A DNA stretch of 64,000 nt from Mycolicibacterium fallax (GTDB lineage: Bacteria > Actinomycetota > Actinomycetes > Mycobacteriales > Mycobacteriaceae), in contig NZ_AP022603.1 of the NCBI RefSeq assembly GCF_010726955.1, positions 1,302,001 through 1,366,000 of the forward strand, in the 5' to 3' direction. Below are positions 37,726 to 48,026 of the stretch, in pieces (position 1 is the stretch's first letter; every line of letters begins with the position of its first letter). Position numbers and translations under genes: made by a program. The notes under the pieces are model-generated. The model was not told where the DNA came from and did no database searches. It saw only the letters and a program-made list of their open reading frames with translations.

Positions 37726-38257
37726 GGCCCCCCGACTGCTGGTGCTCGGCGGGATCCGGTCCGGTAAATCGGCGTTCGCCGAGCGGGCGGTCACCGCGGC
37801 CGCCTCCGACGGCCCGGTCCGCTACCTGGCCACCGGGGGCACCGGTCGCGACGACGACGGCTGGGCGGCCCGGGTGGCCGCGCACCGGGACCGCCGGCCG
37901 GCCGGCTGGCAGACCGTGGAGAGCACCGACGTCGCCGGTGTGCTGACCGCCGCCGATCCGCTGCCCACCCTCGTCGACGACGTCGGCGGCTGGCTGACCG
38001 CGGTCTACGACGCCGGCGACTGGGCCGCGGGGACCGCCGAGCCCGCCATCACCGCGCTGGTCGGGGCCGTCGCGGACTACCGGGCGCCGCTGGTGCTGGT
38101 CAGCCCGGAGGTGGGGCTGAGCCTGGTGCCCGCCAGCGAATCCGGCCGGATGTTCGCCGACGCGCTGGGCGAGGTGAATCAGCGCCTGGCCGCGGCCTGC
38201 GACCGGGTGGTGCTGGTGGTCGCCGGCGTCGCGGTGCCGATCAAGGGAGCACGATGA
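37709..38257 (+). CDS. cobU: Adenosylcobinamide kinase / adenosylcobinamide-phosphate guanylyltransferase
   Basis: Bifunctional enzyme that phosphorylates adenosylcobinamide and attaches GMP, preparing the corrin for nucleotide-loop assembly. 182 residues. P-loop [12 protein letters not shown] (14-25), RYLATG strand, [17 protein letters not shown] with the catalytic His (about 60), and [14 protein letters not shown] (about 138-151) all match CobU. GTG at 37709 overlaps the DUF3043 gene; the stop overlaps cobT (ATGA). In M. tuberculosis cobU lies elsewhere (Rv0254c); here it is next to cobT and cobS, which catalyse the next steps. Confidence 0.9.
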   Translation: MTSSTEAPRLLVLGGIRSGKSAFAERAVTAAASDGPVRYLATGGTGRDDDGWAARVAAHRDRRPAGWQTVESTDVAGVLTAADPLPTLVDDVGGWLTAVYDAGDWAAGTAEPAITALVGAVADYRAPLVLVSPEVGLSLVPASESGRMFADALGEVNQRLAAACDRVVLVVAGVAVPIKGAR

Positions 38258-39291
38258 CCGAGTCCTGGCCCGAGGTGAGCCCGCCGGATCCCGACGCCGC
38301 CGACGCGGCCCGGGCCCGGCAGCACCGGCTGGCCAAACCCGCCGGCGCGCTGGGCCGGCTGGAGGAGCTGTCGATCTGGCTGGCCGGCTGCCAGGGCAAC
38401 TGTCCGCCGCGGCAGTTCGCCCGAGCCCGGATCGTGGTGTTCGCCGCCGACCACGGGGTGGCCACCGCGCGGGTGTCGGCCTATCCCCCGGAGGTCACCG
38501 GGCAGATGGTCGCCACCATCGGTGCCGGCGGCGCGGCGATCAACGCGCTGGCCCGGATCGCCGATGCGGGGGTGCGGGTCGTCGACGTCGCGGTGGACAC
38601 CGAGCCCGGCGCCGAGGCGCCGCACCGGATCCGGCGCTCCAGCGGCAACATCGCCGTCGAGGACGCGTTGACCGCCGAGCAGACCGCCGCGGCGGTGGCG
38701 GTCGGGCGGGCGATCGCCGACGAGGAGGTCGACGCCGGCGCCGACCTGCTGATCGCCGGCGACATGGGCATCGGAAACACCACCGCGGCAACGGTTCTGG
38801 TCGCCGCGCTGACCAAGAACGAGCCGGTGGTGGTGGTCGGGCGCGGCAGCGGGATCGACGACGCGGGCTGGGCCCGCAAGACCGCCGCGGTGCGCGACGC
38901 GCTGTTTCGGGCCCGCCGGGCCGAACCGGTGGACCTGCTGCGCATCGCCGGGGGCGCCGACCTGGCCGCGATGGCCGGGTTCCTGGGCCAGGCCGCGGTG
39001 CGCCGCACCCCGGTGCTGCTGGACGGGCTGGTGGTGACCGCGGCGGCGCTGGTCGCCGCCCGGCTGGTCCCGGGCGCGCCGCAGTGGTGGCGGGCCGGGC
39101 ACCGCTCACCGGAACCCGCGCACGACCTGGCACTGAAATCTCTTGGGCTGGAACCGATCCTGGATCTGGGCATGCGGTTGGGCGAGGGCACCGGGGCGGC
39201 GGTGGCGCTGCCGGTGCTGCGGGCGGCGGTCGAGACGCTGGCCACCATGGCCACCTTCGACTCCGCACACATCTCGGCTCCGGCCCCGTGA
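38254..39291 (+). CDS. cobT: Nicotinate-nucleotide:dimethylbenzimidazole phosphoribosyltransferase
   Basis: Makes alpha-ribazole phosphate, the lower-ligand nucleotide of cobalamin. 345 residues. [17 protein letters not shown] (about 29-45), VFAADHGVA (about 64-72), [14 protein letters not shown] (about 88-101), [18 protein letters not shown] (about 169-186) and the C-terminal [15 protein letters not shown] with the catalytic Glu (about 312) are all present. Coupled to cobU and cobS by 4-base overlaps. Confidence 0.93.
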   Translation: MTESWPEVSPPDPDAADAARARQHRLAKPAGALGRLEELSIWLAGCQGNCPPRQFARARIVVFAADHGVATARVSAYPPEVTGQMVATIGAGGAAINALARIADAGVRVVDVAVDTEPGAEAPHRIRRSSGNIAVEDALTAEQTAAAVAVGRAIADEEVDAGADLLIAGDMGIGNTTAATVLVAALTKNEPVVVVGRGSGIDDAGWARKTAAVRDALFRARRAEPVDLLRIAGGADLAAMAGFLGQAAVRRTPVLLDGLVVTAAALVAARLVPGAPQWWRAGHRSPEPAHDLALKSLGLEPILDLGMRLGEGTGAAVALPVLRAAVETLATMATFDSAHISAPAP

Positions 39292-40013
39292 TCGGCCCGG
39301 TGGCGGCCGCCTTCACCTTCGGCACGGTGTTGCCGATCCGGTCCCGGACACCGTTCGGGCGGGCCGCGCTGGCCGCGCTGCCGCTGGTCGGCATCGTGTT
39401 GGGCGCCGTCGCCGCCGGGGTGGCGATCGGCGGCCGGGAACTGTTCGGTGCGGCCAGCCCGCTGTCCGGGGTGCTTGCGGTGGCCGCGCTGGCGTTGTTG
39501 ACCCGGGGCCTGCACCTCGACGGGTTGGCCGACACCGTCGACGGGCTGGGCTGCTACGGCCCGCCGGAGCGCGCGCTGGCGGTGATGCGCGACGGCGGCG
39601 CGGGCCCGTTCGGGGTCGCTGCAGTGGTGATTGTGCTGCTGCTGCAGGCATTTTCGTTCGCGGCGCTGCCGGTGGCCGGGATCGTCGCGGCGGTGGCCGT
39701 CGGCCGGGTTGGCGCGCTGCTGGCGTGTCGCCGCTCGGTGCCCGCCGCGCCCGGCAGTTCGCTGGGCGCGCTGGTGGCGGGCAGTCAGCCGTGGTGGGTC
39801 ATCGCCGGCTGGGTGTCGGCGGCCGGGGTCGCGACCGCGTTCCTCACCCCGCGGCCCTGGCAGGGCCCGGTGGTCGTCGTCGCGGCGCTGATCCTGGTGG
39901 CGGTGCTGGTGAGGCACTGCGTGCGACGATTCGGTGGCATCACCGGGGATGTGCTCGGCGCCGCGGTCGAGACGACGACGGTCCTGCTCGCACTGGGTTT
40001 GGCGGCCGGTTAG
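39288..40013 (+). CDS. cobS: Cobalamin synthase (adenosylcobinamide-GDP ribazoletransferase)
   Basis: Integral membrane enzyme joining adenosylcobinamide-GDP and alpha-ribazole to finish the nucleotide loop. 241 residues, about six helices. The signature is [17 protein letters not shown] (about 68-84), followed by [15 protein letters not shown] (about 90-104), which binds Mg and [15 protein letters not shown] near the end is also typical. GTG at 39288 overlaps the cobT stop (GTGA). The stop overlaps the antitoxin stop on the opposite strand by about 3 bases. Confidence 0.9.
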   Translation: MIGPVAAAFTFGTVLPIRSRTPFGRAALAALPLVGIVLGAVAAGVAIGGRELFGAASPLSGVLAVAALALLTRGLHLDGLADTVDGLGCYGPPERALAVMRDGGAGPFGVAAVVIVLLLQAFSFAALPVAGIVAAVAVGRVGALLACRRSVPAAPGSSLGALVAGSQPWWVIAGWVSAAGVATAFLTPRPWQGPVVVVAALILVAVLVRHCVRRFGGITGDVLGAAVETTTVLLALGLAAG

Positions 40014-40270
40014 CTTCCGTCGAGCACCGAAGAGGCATCGCGCTCGTAGTACAACAGCTCACCATGGTCGACCGGCTTGCCCGTGTCGCGCATCCGCTCC
40101 GCTGCCCGCTTACCGATCGCCAGCAGCCGAACAGCCAGATCCTCCTGCCGCAGCCTGACCAACCGTTCCTCTACGGACGTGGCTACGGCTTGCGCCGGAG
40201 ATTCTCCGGTCAGCTCGGCGAGCCGCTTCACCCGGTCGTGCACGACTGGGTCCTCGATATTCAGCGCCAT
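40010..40270 (-). CDS. Orphan VapB-type (Rv0623/PSK family) antitoxin
   Basis: 86 residues. [24 protein letters not shown] and the [14 protein letters not shown] helix match the PSK-type VapB family (MALxIkdp...A..TGE...AV..A..ERL), which normally pairs with a PIN toxin just downstream. Here the gene ends inside the 3' end of convergent cobS, so no toxin gene follows, and none precedes it: ilvE is 16 bp upstream on the same strand. It is probably read from the ilvE transcript. It stands where M. tuberculosis has Rv2209. It may be a leftover of a decayed pair, or an antitoxin acting on a toxin encoded elsewhere. Confidence 0.78.
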   Translation of the reverse strand: MALNIEDPVVHDRVKRLAELTGESPAQAVATSVEERLVRLRQEDLAVRLLAIGKRAAERMRDTGKPVDHGELLYYERDASSVLDGS

Positions 40271-40286
40271 CGTGGTACCTCTTGCG

Positions 40287-41393
40287 TCAACCCAGCCGGG
40301 TCATCCAGCCGTGGGTGTCGGCGAAGGTGCCGCGCTGGATGCCGGTCAGGGTGTCGCGCAGCGCCATGGTGATCTCGCCGGGGGTGCCGTCGCCGATGGT
40401 GAACTCGCCACCCTCGTATTTGACAGTGGAGACCGGGGTGATGACCGCCGCGGTGCCGCAGGCGAACACCTCGGTGATCTCCCCGCTGGCCGCGCCCTTG
40501 CGCCACTCCTCGACGTCGATCTTGCGTTCCTCGACGGCGAATCCGGCGTCAACGGCCAACTGCAGCAACGAATCCCGGGTGATGCCGGGCAGCAGTGAGC
40601 CGGACAGCTCCGGGGTGACCAGCCGCGCCGAGCCGCCGCTGCCGAGCACGAAGAACAGGTTCATCCCGCCCATCTCCTCGACGTAGCGCCGTTCGATGGC
40701 ATCCAGCCAGACCACCTGGTCGCAGCCCTGCTCGGCGGCCTGGGCCTGGGCCAGCAGCGAGGCGGCGTAGTTGCCGCCGAACTTCGCCGCGCCGGTGCCG
40801 CCCGGGCTGGCCCGGACGTACTCGGTGGACAGCCACACGCTGACCGGCTTGATCCCGCCGGAGAAGTACGCGCCGGCCGGCGAGGCGATCACCAGGTAGC
40901 GGTACTGGTTGGCCGGGCGCACACCCAGGCCCGACTCGGTCGCGATGGTGAACGGGCGCAGATACAGCGCGGCCTCTCCGCCCGCGGCGGGCACCCAATC
41001 GGCCTCGACGGCGATCAGCCGGCGCAGCGACTCCAGGAACACCTCGTCGGGCAGGCCCGGCATGGCCAGCCGGTGCGCCGAGGCCCGCATCCGCGCGGCG
41101 TTGGCCTGCGGCCGGAACGACACGATGGAGCCGTCGGGCCAGCGGTAGGCCTTGAGTCCCTCGAAGATCTCCTGGCCGTAGTGCAGCACCACCGCCGACG
41201 GGTCCAGCTGGATCGGCCCGTACGGCAGCACCTGCGCATCGTGCCAACCGCGGTCAACGTCGTAGTCGATCGACACCATGTGGTCGGTGAAGAACTTGCC
41301 GAAGCCGGGGTTGGCCAGGATCTCGCGCCGTACCTCGTCGCTTGCCGGGTTGGGATTGCGGGCAAGCGTGAAATTGAGGTCGGCTTGGGTCAT
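40287..41393 (-). CDS. ilvE: Branched-chain amino-acid aminotransferase
   Basis: PLP enzyme for the last step of Leu, Ile and Val synthesis; in mycobacteria it also acts in methionine regeneration. 368 residues, the M. tuberculosis length. K204 in [11 protein letters not shown] is the PLP lysine; [17 protein letters not shown] (about 72-88), [11 protein letters not shown] and [11 protein letters not shown] (fold IV cofactor loop) are present. ATG at 41393 is supported by a TACAAT -10 box 6 bases upstream. Confidence 0.94.
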   Translation of the reverse strand: MTQADLNFTLARNPNPASDEVRREILANPGFGKFFTDHMVSIDYDVDRGWHDAQVLPYGPIQLDPSAVVLHYGQEIFEGLKAYRWPDGSIVSFRPQANAARMRASAHRLAMPGLPDEVFLESLRRLIAVEADWVPAAGGEAALYLRPFTIATESGLGVRPANQYRYLVIASPAGAYFSGGIKPVSVWLSTEYVRASPGGTGAAKFGGNYAASLLAQAQAAEQGCDQVVWLDAIERRYVEEMGGMNLFFVLGSGGSARLVTPELSGSLLPGITRDSLLQLAVDAGFAVEERKIDVEEWRKGAASGEITEVFACGTAAVITPVSTVKYEGGEFTIGDGTPGEITMALRDTLTGIQRGTFADTHGWMTRLG

Positions 41394-41399
41394 GCTGCG

Positions 41400-41405
41400 A
41401 TTGTA
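41400..41405 (-). promoter_or_regulatory. -10 element for leaderless ilvE
   Basis: TACAAT on the minus strand, 6 bases before the ATG at 41393; it is the closest match to TATAAT among the leaderless promoters here. Confidence 0.5.
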
Positions 41406-41424
41406 TAACCGCGGGTCCAGCTGA

Positions 41425-42519
41425 TTATTTCGGTGCTGCGGCCACAAACGGCGGCTTGAGCACCTCGCACTCCACCGCCCGCCCGCGCACATCGACGCTG
41501 ACCCGGTCGCCGTCGGCGATCCCGGCGGCCGAATCGATCAGGGCAAGGGCGATACCGACTTTCAGCGTCGGGGAGAACGTGCCCGAGGTGGTGACGCCGA
41601 CCGGGCGGTCGCCGGAGAGCACGGTCAGGTCGGCGCGCAGCACCCCGCGACCGACGGCGCGCAGGCCGCGCAGCCGACGTGCCGGGCCCGCGGCCTTCTC
41701 CGCCAGCATCGCCTCGCGGCCCCAGAACGCGTCCTTGCGCCAGCCGACGGCCCAGCCGCAGCCGGCCTGCAGCGCGGTGATGTCCAGCGACAGTTCGTGC
41801 CCGTGCAGCGGGTAGCCCATCTCGGTGCGCAGCGTGTCGCGGGCGCCGAGCCCGGCCAGCTGCCCGCCGGCGGCGGTCACCGCCGGCTCCAGCGCGTCGA
41901 ACACCGCGCCGGCGTCCGCCCAGGCCGGCAGCAGCTCGTAGCCGTGCTCGCCGGTGTAGCCGGTCCGGCAGACCCGCACCGGCACCCCGGCGCATTCCCC
42001 GTCGGTCCAGGACATGTAGCCCAGGTCGGTGGGCACGCCGAGGCCGGCGAGCACCTCGGTGGACCGCGGGCCCTGCACGGCCAGCACCGCGCGGGACCGG
42101 TGTTCGTCGGTGACGGTGATGCCCGCCGGGGCCACGGCCGCCAACGCGGCGACGACGGTCGCGGTGTTGGCGGCGTTGGGGATCAGGAAGATCTCGTCGT
42201 CGGAGACGTAGTAGGCGATCAGGTCGTCGATCACCCCGCCGCGGTCGGTGCAGCACAGCGTGTACTGGGCCTGCCCGGGGCCGACCCGGCCCAGGTCGTT
42301 GGTGAGGGTGGCGTTGACGAACGCCGCCGCGCCGGGCCCGCGCACCAGCGCCTTGCCCAGGTGGCTGACGTCGAACAGGCCGACCGCGGTGCGGGTGGCG
42401 TGGTGTTCGGAAACCGTCCCGGCGTAGGACACCGGCATCAGCCAGCCGCCGAACTCGGCGAAGCTGGCACCGAGGGCGCGGTGGCGATCTTCCAGGGGTC
42501 CGTGTTGCAGTTCGCTCAC
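41425..42519 (-). CDS. gcvT: Glycine cleavage system aminomethyltransferase (T protein)
   Basis: Tetrahydrofolate-dependent T protein that releases ammonia and forms methylene-THF from the H-protein-bound intermediate. 364 residues. [20 protein letters not shown] (about 20-39), [17 protein letters not shown] (about 48-64), [12 protein letters not shown] (about 188-199) and [20 protein letters not shown] (about 228-247; the catalytic Asp lies in the first of these) are typical. GcvT partners (gcvH, gcvP) are not in the window; lipoyl groups for GcvH would come from lipB and lipA at 48-49.7 kb. GTG start, divergent from the cyclase gene by 5 bp. Confidence 0.92.
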   Translation of the reverse strand: MSELQHGPLEDRHRALGASFAEFGGWLMPVSYAGTVSEHHATRTAVGLFDVSHLGKALVRGPGAAAFVNATLTNDLGRVGPGQAQYTLCCTDRGGVIDDLIAYYVSDDEIFLIPNAANTATVVAALAAVAPAGITVTDEHRSRAVLAVQGPRSTEVLAGLGVPTDLGYMSWTDGECAGVPVRVCRTGYTGEHGYELLPAWADAGAVFDALEPAVTAAGGQLAGLGARDTLRTEMGYPLHGHELSLDITALQAGCGWAVGWRKDAFWGREAMLAEKAAGPARRLRGLRAVGRGVLRADLTVLSGDRPVGVTTSGTFSPTLKVGIALALIDSAAGIADGDRVSVDVRGRAVECEVLKPPFVAAAPK

Positions 42520-42524
42520 GACAA

Positions 42525-43634
42525 ATGACCCTAACCGGCAGACTGGTTTGGGTGGTCGATTGGGATGCGCTGGAGGCCGCGGGCGTCGCCGACGCCCGCG
42601 CGCGGATGCCGCTGATCAACTATCTCGACAGCCTGGGCTTCAGCGTTGAGCAGATGGCCGAGGCCGAGCAACGCGGCCGGCTGTTCGGGCTGGCCGGCGA
42701 TGTGCTGGGCTGGTCCGGGCCGCCGATCCACAGCCTGACCAGCGCCGCCGTCGAACTCGGCGTCCCGGTTGCCGACGTGGAGCGGGCCTGGTCGCTGCTG
42801 GGCCTGAGCGTTGCCGATCGCGATACCCCGGCGCTGAGCCACGCCGATGTCGATGCGCTGGCCACCTGGGCGGCCATGCGGGACCGGCTCGGCGACGCCG
42901 TCGAGGGCTTCCTGCGGGTGCTCGGTGCGACGATGGCCCGGCTGGCCGAGGCCGAATCATCGATGATCCGGATCAGCCAGCCCGACGTGTGGCTGGGCCA
43001 CACCCAGGACGAACTCATCACCGCCCGGGCGTGGCGGTCGACCGCCGCGTTCATCCCGCGGATCGGTGCGGTGATCGACGTGGTCCATCGCCATCACCAG
43101 GTCAGCACCCGGACCTTTCTGGAAGGTCTGGCCGCCGGTCCGTCGGCGGGCATCGTGGTTGGCGTCGGGTTTGCCGACCTGTCCGGTTTCACCGCGCTGA
43201 CCCGGGTGCTGACCTACCAGCAGCTCTCGGCGCTGCTCGCCGAGTTCGGCAGCACCGTCGCCGAGGTGGTGCAGGCCAACGGCAGCCGGGTGGTGAAGTT
43301 CATCGGCGACGAGGTGATGTGGGTGAGTTCGACGCCGCAGCAACTGGCCCGGACCGCAATCGAGCTGGTCACCCATCCGGACGCCGATGCGGCCGGCCTG
43401 CGGGTGCACGCCGGCCTGGCGTTCGGCGAGGTCGTCCCCATGCTCGGCGACTATTTCGGCAACCCGGTGAACCTGGCGTCCCGGCTGGCCCATGCCGCCG
43501 GCCCCGATCAGATCCTGATCACCGGGGACCTGCGCGAGCTGCTGGCCGATTCCCCGGCCCGCGAGTTGGATCCGCTGCACCTCAAGGGTTTTGACGAGCC
43601 GGCGGCGGTCTACGACCTGAACGGGACGGGTTGA
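42525..43634 (+). CDS. Class III adenylyl cyclase with an N-terminal regulatory domain, Rv2212-like
   Basis: Converts ATP to cAMP; the M. tuberculosis relative Rv2212 is pH- and fatty-acid-sensitive in vitro. 369 residues. Residues about 15-190 form the helical regulatory domain ([20 protein letters not shown] in parts). The catalytic domain starts at [15 protein letters not shown], with metal-binding D218, then FIGDEVMWV with D262, and the [27 protein letters not shown] region with the substrate and transition-state residues (Asn and Arg). ATG at 42525 is 5 bp from divergent gcvT; a GTG at 42552 is a possible alternative. Confidence 0.9.
   Translation: MTLTGRLVWVVDWDALEAAGVADARARMPLINYLDSLGFSVEQMAEAEQRGRLFGLAGDVLGWSGPPIHSLTSAAVELGVPVADVERAWSLLGLSVADRDTPALSHADVDALATWAAMRDRLGDAVEGFLRVLGATMARLAEAESSMIRISQPDVWLGHTQDELITARAWRSTAAFIPRIGAVIDVVHRHHQVSTRTFLEGLAAGPSAGIVVGVGFADLSGFTALTRVLTYQQLSALLAEFGSTVAEVVQANGSRVVKFIGDEVMWVSSTPQQLARTAIELVTHPDADAAGLRVHAGLAFGEVVPMLGDYFGNPVNLASRLAHAAGPDQILITGDLRELLADSPARELDPLHLKGFDEPAAVYDLNGTG
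42528..42533 (-). promoter_or_regulatory. -10 element for gcvT, inside the cyclase gene
   Basis: TAGGGT on the minus strand, 8 bases before the gcvT GTG. It lies within the first codons of the divergent cyclase gene, so the two starts are tightly interlocked. Confidence 0.4.
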
Positions 43635-43636
43635 CC

Positions 43637-43642
43637 TACTGT
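43637..43642 (+). promoter_or_regulatory. -10 element for leaderless pepB
   Basis: TACTGT, 3 bases after the cyclase stop and 7 before the pepB GTG at 43650. Confidence 0.45.
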
Positions 43643-43649
43643 TGACCGG

Positions 43650-45200
43650 GTGAGCAGCCACCTCGACCGCCAGTCCCCCGCCGTCTCCGTCGCCGCGACC
43701 CTCGCCGAGGCCGTCGCGGCCATCGACGAGGCCACCGACACCGCCGCCGTTCTGCCCGAGCCCCGGCCGCGGGCGCTGGTCGTCGGGATCGTCGCCGGGG
43801 CCGACGGCGGCCCCGCCGTCGTGCTGGCCAACCCGTTCCTCGACGCCGAGGCCACCGGGCAGATCGAGAGCCAGCTGAGCGCGCTGGGCGCCAAGACCGG
43901 CGCCGAGCAGGTGACCCGGCTGGTGGTCCCGGCGCTGCCGTTCGACAGCGTGCTGGCGGTCGGGCTGGGCAAGAGCGCCGAGGAGTTGCCCGCCGATCTG
44001 ATCCGGCGCTGCTCGGGCGCGGCGGCGCGGGCGGCCTCCGGGGTACCGGTGCTGGTCACCGCCCTGGCCGAGGTCGACGTGGCGGCGGCGGTGGAGGGCA
44101 CCCTGCTCGGCGGCTACCGGTTCGCCGAGTTCCGCAGCACCAAGACCGCCCCGACCGAACCCGGGCTGGACACCGTCGTCGCGCTGGCCACCGCCGCGGG
44201 CGCCGCGGCCGCCGCGGACCGGGCCGCGCTGGTCGCCGACGCGGTGGCCGTCGCCCGCGACCTGGTCAACACCCCGCCGAACGCACTGTTCCCCAAGTCG
44301 TTCGCCCGCCGCGCCGAGGCGCTCGGCGAGGAGTTCGGCCTGGAGGTCGAGGTCCTCGGCAAGAAGGAGCTGAAGAAGGCCGGTTACGGCGGCATCGTCG
44401 GCGTCGGGAAGGGTTCGGACCGCTCGCCGCGGCTGGTGCGGTTGCGGCACCGCGGCGCGGGCGGCAAGAAGGTCGCGCTGGTCGGCAAGGGCGTCACCTT
44501 CGACACCGGCGGCATCTCGATCAAGCCGGCCGCCTCGATGCATCACATGACCTCGGACATGGGCGGCGCGGCGGCGGTCATCGCGACCGTGGTGCTGGCC
44601 GCCCGCCTGGAGCTGCCGATCGAGGTGACCGCGACCGTCCCGATGGCCGAGAACATGCCCTCGGGCTCGGCCCAGCGCCCCGGCGACGTGCTCACCCAGT
44701 ACGGCGGCACCACCGTGGAGGTGCTCAACACCGATGCCGAGGGCCGGCTGATCCTGGCCGACGCCATCGTGCGGGCCTGCGAGGACGAACCGGACTACCT
44801 GATCGAGACGTCCACGCTGACCGGCGCGCAGTTGGTCGCACTGGGGTCCCGGATGCCCGGCGTGATGGGCAGCGACGAGTTCCGCGACCGGGTGGCGCGG
44901 CTGTCGGCCGGGGTCGGCGAGAACGCCTGGCCGATGCCGCTGCCCGACGAACTCGCCGACGACCTGAAGTCGACGGTGGCCGATCTGGCAAACATCAGCA
45001 GCCAGCGGTTCGCCGGCATGCTGGTCGCCGGGGTGTATCTGCGGGAGTTTGTCGCCGACGGCGTCGACTGGGTGCACATCGACGTCGCCGGCCCGTCCTA
45101 CAACACCGGCAGCGCCTGGGGTTACACGCCCAAGGGCGGCACCGGGGTGCCGGTGCGGACCATGTTCGCGGTGCTGGAGGACATCGCCGCCAACGGGTGA
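43650..45200 (+). CDS. pepB: Leucyl aminopeptidase (M17)
   Basis: Cytosolic metallo-aminopeptidase with two metal ions, hexameric in relatives. 516 residues. The catalytic domain (from about 200) has [17 protein letters not shown] (about 276-292), [19 protein letters not shown] and the M17 signature [13 protein letters not shown] (about 360-372) with metal ligands Asp and Glu. AMP-like N-terminal domain about 1-190. GTG start with a leaderless promoter, so pepB is likely expressed apart from the cyclase gene. Confidence 0.93.
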   Translation: MSSHLDRQSPAVSVAATLAEAVAAIDEATDTAAVLPEPRPRALVVGIVAGADGGPAVVLANPFLDAEATGQIESQLSALGAKTGAEQVTRLVVPALPFDSVLAVGLGKSAEELPADLIRRCSGAAARAASGVPVLVTALAEVDVAAAVEGTLLGGYRFAEFRSTKTAPTEPGLDTVVALATAAGAAAAADRAALVADAVAVARDLVNTPPNALFPKSFARRAEALGEEFGLEVEVLGKKELKKAGYGGIVGVGKGSDRSPRLVRLRHRGAGGKKVALVGKGVTFDTGGISIKPAASMHHMTSDMGGAAAVIATVVLAARLELPIEVTATVPMAENMPSGSAQRPGDVLTQYGGTTVEVLNTDAEGRLILADAIVRACEDEPDYLIETSTLTGAQLVALGSRMPGVMGSDEFRDRVARLSAGVGENAWPMPLPDELADDLKSTVADLANISSQRFAGMLVAGVYLREFVADGVDWVHIDVAGPSYNTGSAWGYTPKGGTGVPVRTMFAVLEDIAANG

Positions 45201-45344
45201 CCGACCGGGTGCCTGAGCCCGCGCCAAAGCTACCGCCCAGTAACAAAAATCGACCGCAACCTGAGTGGATAGACCCCCGACCGCAGTGACAGGATGGGGG
45301 CGACCGCAGTGGACGATCGACCGATCTTCGAGGAGCCAACAAAC

Positions 45345-47078
45345 ATGGCCGTCTCCGTACAGATGCCTGCACTCGGTGAGAGCGTGACCGAGGGGACCGT
45401 CACCCGGTGGCTCAAGCAGGAGGGCGATACGGTCGCGGTCGACGAGCCGTTGCTCGAGGTCTCCACCGACAAGGTCGACACCGAGATCCCGTCCCCGGTC
45501 GCCGGTGTGCTGACCAAGATCGTCGCGCAGGAGGACGACGTCGTCGAGATCGGCGGCGAGCTGGCGGTCATCGGGGAGGCCGGCGAGCAGGCCCCGAGCG
45601 CGCCGGAACCCGCCGCCGAACCGGCCGCCGAACCGGACCCCGAGCCCGCCGCACCGGCTGCCGCCGAACCGGCCGCCGAACCGGCCGCCGAACCGGCCGC
45701 GCCGGCCGCACCGGCTGCCGAGTCCGCGGCCGCCGCGACGTCGGTGGTCATGCCGGAGCTCGGCGAGTCGGTCACCGAGGGCACCGTCACCCGCTGGCTG
45801 AAGAAGGTCGGCGACCCCGTCGCGGTCGACGAGCCGCTGGTGGAGGTGTCCACCGACAAGGTCGACACCGAAATCCCGTCCCCGGTTGCCGGCGTGCTGG
45901 TGGCGATCTCCGCCGAGGAGGACGACGTCGTCGCCGTCGGCGGCGAACTGGCCCGGATCGGCGACGGCTCGGCCCCCGCGGCCCCAGCCCCGGCCGCCGC
46001 CCCGCCTGCCGCCCCCGCCCCGGCCCCCGCCGCCGCGGAGCCGGCCTCGGTTCCGATCCCCGAGCCGGAGACCCCCGCACCCGCCGCCCCGGCGGCCAAG
46101 GCCGAGCCCGCCGCCGAGGGCAGCCCGTACGTGACGCCGCTGGTGCGCAAGCTGGCCGCCGAGCACAACGTCGACCTGAGCACGGTCACCGGCACCGGCG
46201 TCGGCGGCCGGGTCCGCAAGCAGGACGTGCTGGCCGCCGCCGAGGCCCAGCAGCCCGCCGCCCCGGCGGCGGCCCCGGCGGCGGCCCCCGCCCCGGCCGC
46301 GGCCGCCCCGGCTCCCGCGGCGCCGGCCGCCGCGGCCCCGAGCCCGCTGGCTCATCTGCGCGGCAGCACCCAGAAGGCCAACCGGATCCGGCAGATCACC
46401 GCCAAGAAGACCCGGGAGTCCCTGCAGGCCACCGCGCAGCTGACCCAGACCCACGAGGTCGACATGACCCGCATCGTGTCGCTGCGGGCCCGGGCCAAGG
46501 ACGCCTTCGCCGAGCGCGAGGGGGTCAACCTGACCTACCTGCCGTTCATCGCCCGCGCGGTGATCGACGCGCTCAAGGCGCACCCGAACGTCAACGCCAG
46601 CTACAACGAGGCGACCGCGGAGATCACCTACTTCGACGTGGAGAACCTCGGCTTCGCCGTCGACACCGAGCAGGGTCTGCTCTCCCCGGTGGTGCACAAC
46701 GCCGGCGACCTGTCGATCGGTGGCCTGGCCCGGGCGATCGTCGACATCGCCGCCCGCGCCCGCTCCGGCAACCTCACGCCCGACGAGCTGTCCGGCGGCA
46801 CCTTCACCATCACCAACATCGGCAGCCAGGGCGCGCTGTTCGACACCCCGATCCTGGTTCCGCCGCAGGCGGCGATGCTGGGCACCGGCGCGATCGTCAA
46901 GCGCCCGCGGGTCGTCGTCGACGAGGGCGGCAACGAGTCCATCGGCGTCCGGTCGATCTGCTACCTGCCGCTGACCTACGACCACCGGCTGATCGACGGC
47001 GCCGACGCGGGCCGCTTCGTCACCACCATCAAACGCCGCCTGGAAGAGGGCGCGTTCGAGGGCGAACTCGGGCTCTAG
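45345..47078 (+). CDS. dlaT: Dihydrolipoamide acyltransferase E2 (DlaT)
   Basis: Acyltransferase core of pyruvate dehydrogenase and, in M. tuberculosis, of the peroxiredoxin-linked antioxidant complex and BCKADH. 577 residues. Two N-terminal lipoyl domains (about 2-77 and 131-206) carry lipoyl lysines K43 and K172 in identical STDKVDTE contexts; Ala/Pro/Glu linkers separate them. A peripheral subunit-binding domain (about 261-297, [19 protein letters not shown]) follows, then a catalytic domain with YDHRLIDG (H547, D551). ATG at 45345 follows GAGGAG. The order before lipB and lipA is as in M. tuberculosis, except that ephD is absent between pepB and dlaT. Confidence 0.94.
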   Translation: MAVSVQMPALGESVTEGTVTRWLKQEGDTVAVDEPLLEVSTDKVDTEIPSPVAGVLTKIVAQEDDVVEIGGELAVIGEAGEQAPSAPEPAAEPAAEPDPEPAAPAAAEPAAEPAAEPAAPAAPAAESAAAATSVVMPELGESVTEGTVTRWLKKVGDPVAVDEPLVEVSTDKVDTEIPSPVAGVLVAISAEEDDVVAVGGELARIGDGSAPAAPAPAAAPPAAPAPAPAAAEPASVPIPEPETPAPAAPAAKAEPAAEGSPYVTPLVRKLAAEHNVDLSTVTGTGVGGRVRKQDVLAAAEAQQPAAPAAAPAAAPAPAAAAPAPAAPAAAAPSPLAHLRGSTQKANRIRQITAKKTRESLQATAQLTQTHEVDMTRIVSLRARAKDAFAEREGVNLTYLPFIARAVIDALKAHPNVNASYNEATAEITYFDVENLGFAVDTEQGLLSPVVHNAGDLSIGGLARAIVDIAARARSGNLTPDELSGGTFTITNIGSQGALFDTPILVPPQAAMLGTGAIVKRPRVVVDEGGNESIGVRSICYLPLTYDHRLIDGADAGRFVTTIKRRLEEGAFEGELGL

Positions 47079-47086
47079 GCACCCGG

Positions 47087-47989
47087 TTGTCTCAGCCCCC
47101 CGCCATCGCCGTCGCCGGATCCTCCGGGCTGATCGGCTCGGCACTGACCGCGGTGCTGCGCGCCAGCGACCAGCCGGTGCTCCGACTGGTCCGGCACGCC
47201 CCGAACCAGCCCGACCAACGGTTCTGGAATCCCGACGTCGGGCAACTGGATCCGGCTGCGCTGCAAGGTGTTTCGGCCGTGGTCAACCTGTGCGGCGCGC
47301 CGATCGCCGGGCAGCGCTGGTCGGGTTCCTACAAGCAGTTGCTGCGTGACAGCCGGATCGGCCCGACCGAGGTGCTGGCGGCGGCCTGCGCACGGGTCGG
47401 TGTCCCGACCCTGATCAACGGCAGCGCGATCGGCTACTACGGCGACACCGGCGCGACGCCGGTCGACGAGACCGCACCGGCCGGCAGCGGGTTTCTGGCC
47501 GGACTGTGCCGGGACTGGGAGGCCGCGACGGCGCCGGCCGCCGCGGCGGGCACCCGGGTGGTCACCGTCCGCACCGGGCACGTGCTGTCGGCCACCGGCG
47601 GCCTGCTGGGCCGGCTGCGGCCGCTGTTCGCGCTCGGCCTGGGCGCCCGATTCGGCAACGGGCGCCAATACCTGTCCTGGATCAGCCTGGAGGACGCCGT
47701 GCGGGCGCTGCGCTTCGTGCTCACCGAGGACACCATGGCCGGTCCGGTGAACCTGACCGGGCCGGCCCCGGTCAGCAACGCCGAGTTCACCGCAGCCCTG
47801 GGCCGCGCCGTGCACCGGCCGGCGCTGCTGCGGGTGCCGGGCTTCGCCGCCAAGCCGCTGCTCGGCGAGTTCGCCGAGGAGGGCCTGCTGATCGGCCAGC
47901 GGGTCACCCCGGGGGCCCTGACCGGTGCCGGGTTCGCGTTCCACCACAGCACCCTGGACCGGGCGCTGGCCTACGCCGGCGGCGACTGA
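47087..47989 (+). CDS. TIGR01777-type NAD(P)-binding epimerase-like protein, Rv2216-like
   Basis: Atypical short-chain dehydrogenase (SDR39U1 type), 300 residues (Rv2216 301). [17 protein letters not shown] (about 7-23) is the Rossmann nucleotide loop, [12 protein letters not shown] (about 67-78) and [10 protein letters not shown] (about 110-119) are family motifs, and [17 protein letters not shown] (about 191-207) is characteristic. The reaction is unknown. TTG at 47087 is the only start near the conserved N-terminus and lies 8 bp after dlaT, so it is read from the dlaT message. Confidence 0.85.
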   Translation: MSQPPAIAVAGSSGLIGSALTAVLRASDQPVLRLVRHAPNQPDQRFWNPDVGQLDPAALQGVSAVVNLCGAPIAGQRWSGSYKQLLRDSRIGPTEVLAAACARVGVPTLINGSAIGYYGDTGATPVDETAPAGSGFLAGLCRDWEAATAPAAAAGTRVVTVRTGHVLSATGGLLGRLRPLFALGLGARFGNGRQYLSWISLEDAVRALRFVLTEDTMAGPVNLTGPAPVSNAEFTAALGRAVHRPALLRVPGFAAKPLLGEFAEEGLLIGQRVTPGALTGAGFAFHHSTLDRALAYAGGD

Positions 47990-48013
47990 GGCAACCGCGG
48001 CGGCGGGGGCGCG

Positions 48014-48019
48014 TAGCGT
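48014..48019 (+). promoter_or_regulatory. -10 element for leaderless lipB
   Basis: TAGCGT, 7 bases before the ATG at 48027, which supports this start over the GTG at 48018. Confidence 0.45.
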
Positions 48020-48026
48020 GACCGGC

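Noticed and set aside
45596..45720. Repeated GCCGAACCGGCC units inside dlaT as a mobile repeat
   Set aside because: They encode the flexible Ala/Pro/Glu linker between lipoyl domains, normal for E2 proteins.
42957..47144. A 1395-codon open frame on the minus strand
   Set aside because: It runs antisense through the adenylyl cyclase, pepB and dlaT, is made of Arg, Gly and Asp codons typical of reversed high-GC genes, and matches no family.
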